From contig NC_051088.1 in NCBI RefSeq assembly GCF_901709675.1, positions 10,874,193 to 10,938,192 on the forward strand: a stretch of 64,000 bases of DNA, written 5' to 3'. Position numbers and translations under genes: made by a program. This stretch comes from Syngnathus acus. Lineage: Eukaryota; Chordata; Actinopteri; Syngnathiformes; Syngnathidae. This document shows, one piece after another, positions 63,896-64,000 of this stretch. Position 1 is the stretch's first letter; the number at the start of each line of letters is the position of its first letter. The notes below the pieces were generated by a model. The model had not been told where the DNA came from and did not search any database. It saw only the letters and a program-made list of their open reading frames with translations.

Positions 63896-63951
63896 AAATA
63901 AATATCTTCTTTGATTCTCTCAAATTTAGAGAATAAAGAAGATATTTATTT
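63896..63951. repeat. Near-perfect hairpin (inverted repeat)
   Basis: The left arm, 63896-63920, starting 'aaataaatatcttctttg', is the inverse complement of the right arm, 63928-63951, except for one extra G. A 7-base loop separates the arms. A transcript in either direction would fold into a stem of about 24 bp. It could be a MITE remnant, a small hairpin RNA source or an A/T-rich accident. No related copy was seen in the window. Confidence 0.8.
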
Positions 63952-64000
63952 CTTTAGAGTCTAAATAATGAATTGTATACATTGTGTTCAACCATGTCTT

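Overview
The window looks like intergenic (or long-intron) DNA from a ray-finned fish, most likely a percomorph teleost. The evidence is its repeat content: a 5'-truncated Rex1/Babar-type LINE, several scraps of the common fish L2-like repeat that carries a (CATC)n tract and a 'gatttgaaccc...gtgaggcggac...ctaacca' end, TA-flanked short inverted-repeat DNA transposons, and many microsatellites of (GT), (GAAA), (GTTT), (CATC) and (TTTA). Base composition is A/T-rich. I found no intact protein-coding gene, no convincing spliced exon, no tRNA or rRNA, and nothing prokaryotic. Nearly all open frames are short and chance-like, and the longest (190 codons, minus strand, about 51.6-52.1 kb) matches no family I recognise. 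No database search was possible, so every family name is recognition by eye.

Layout. 0-10 kb: unique A/T-rich sequence opening on a repeat fragment, with GC-richer islands at 2.1-2.35 kb and 9.9-10.2 kb that look like regulatory elements. 10.5-11.6 kb: a purine-rich block that reads like a decayed ORF ending in a coiled-coil-like segment, followed by a retroposon-like 3' tail. 13-15 kb: (GT)n tracts and the Rex1-type LINE remnant on the minus strand. 15-20 kb: several GC-rich or motif-rich islands. 22.5 kb: the first copy of a short element that recurs at 60.7 kb. 24.3-25.7 kb: two members of one DNA-transposon family, one inserted inside the other. 30.8-32.5 kb: two members of a second TA-flanked family, 1.1 kb and 170 bp. 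34-47 kb: microsatellites, a homeodomain-type motif cluster at 38.8 kb and L2-like remnants. 44.8 and 52.4 kb: two decayed copies of one dispersed repeat. 56.4-57.4 kb: a local direct duplication. 60.4 kb: the longest L2-like copy. 63.9 kb: a near-perfect hairpin.

The picture is a gene-poor interval of possible cis-regulatory islands separated by transposon debris. The items most worth following are the self-nested transposon pair, the paired element at 22.5 and 60.7 kb, the decayed ORF at 10.5-11.4 kb and the terminal hairpin. I saw no clear new gene system.
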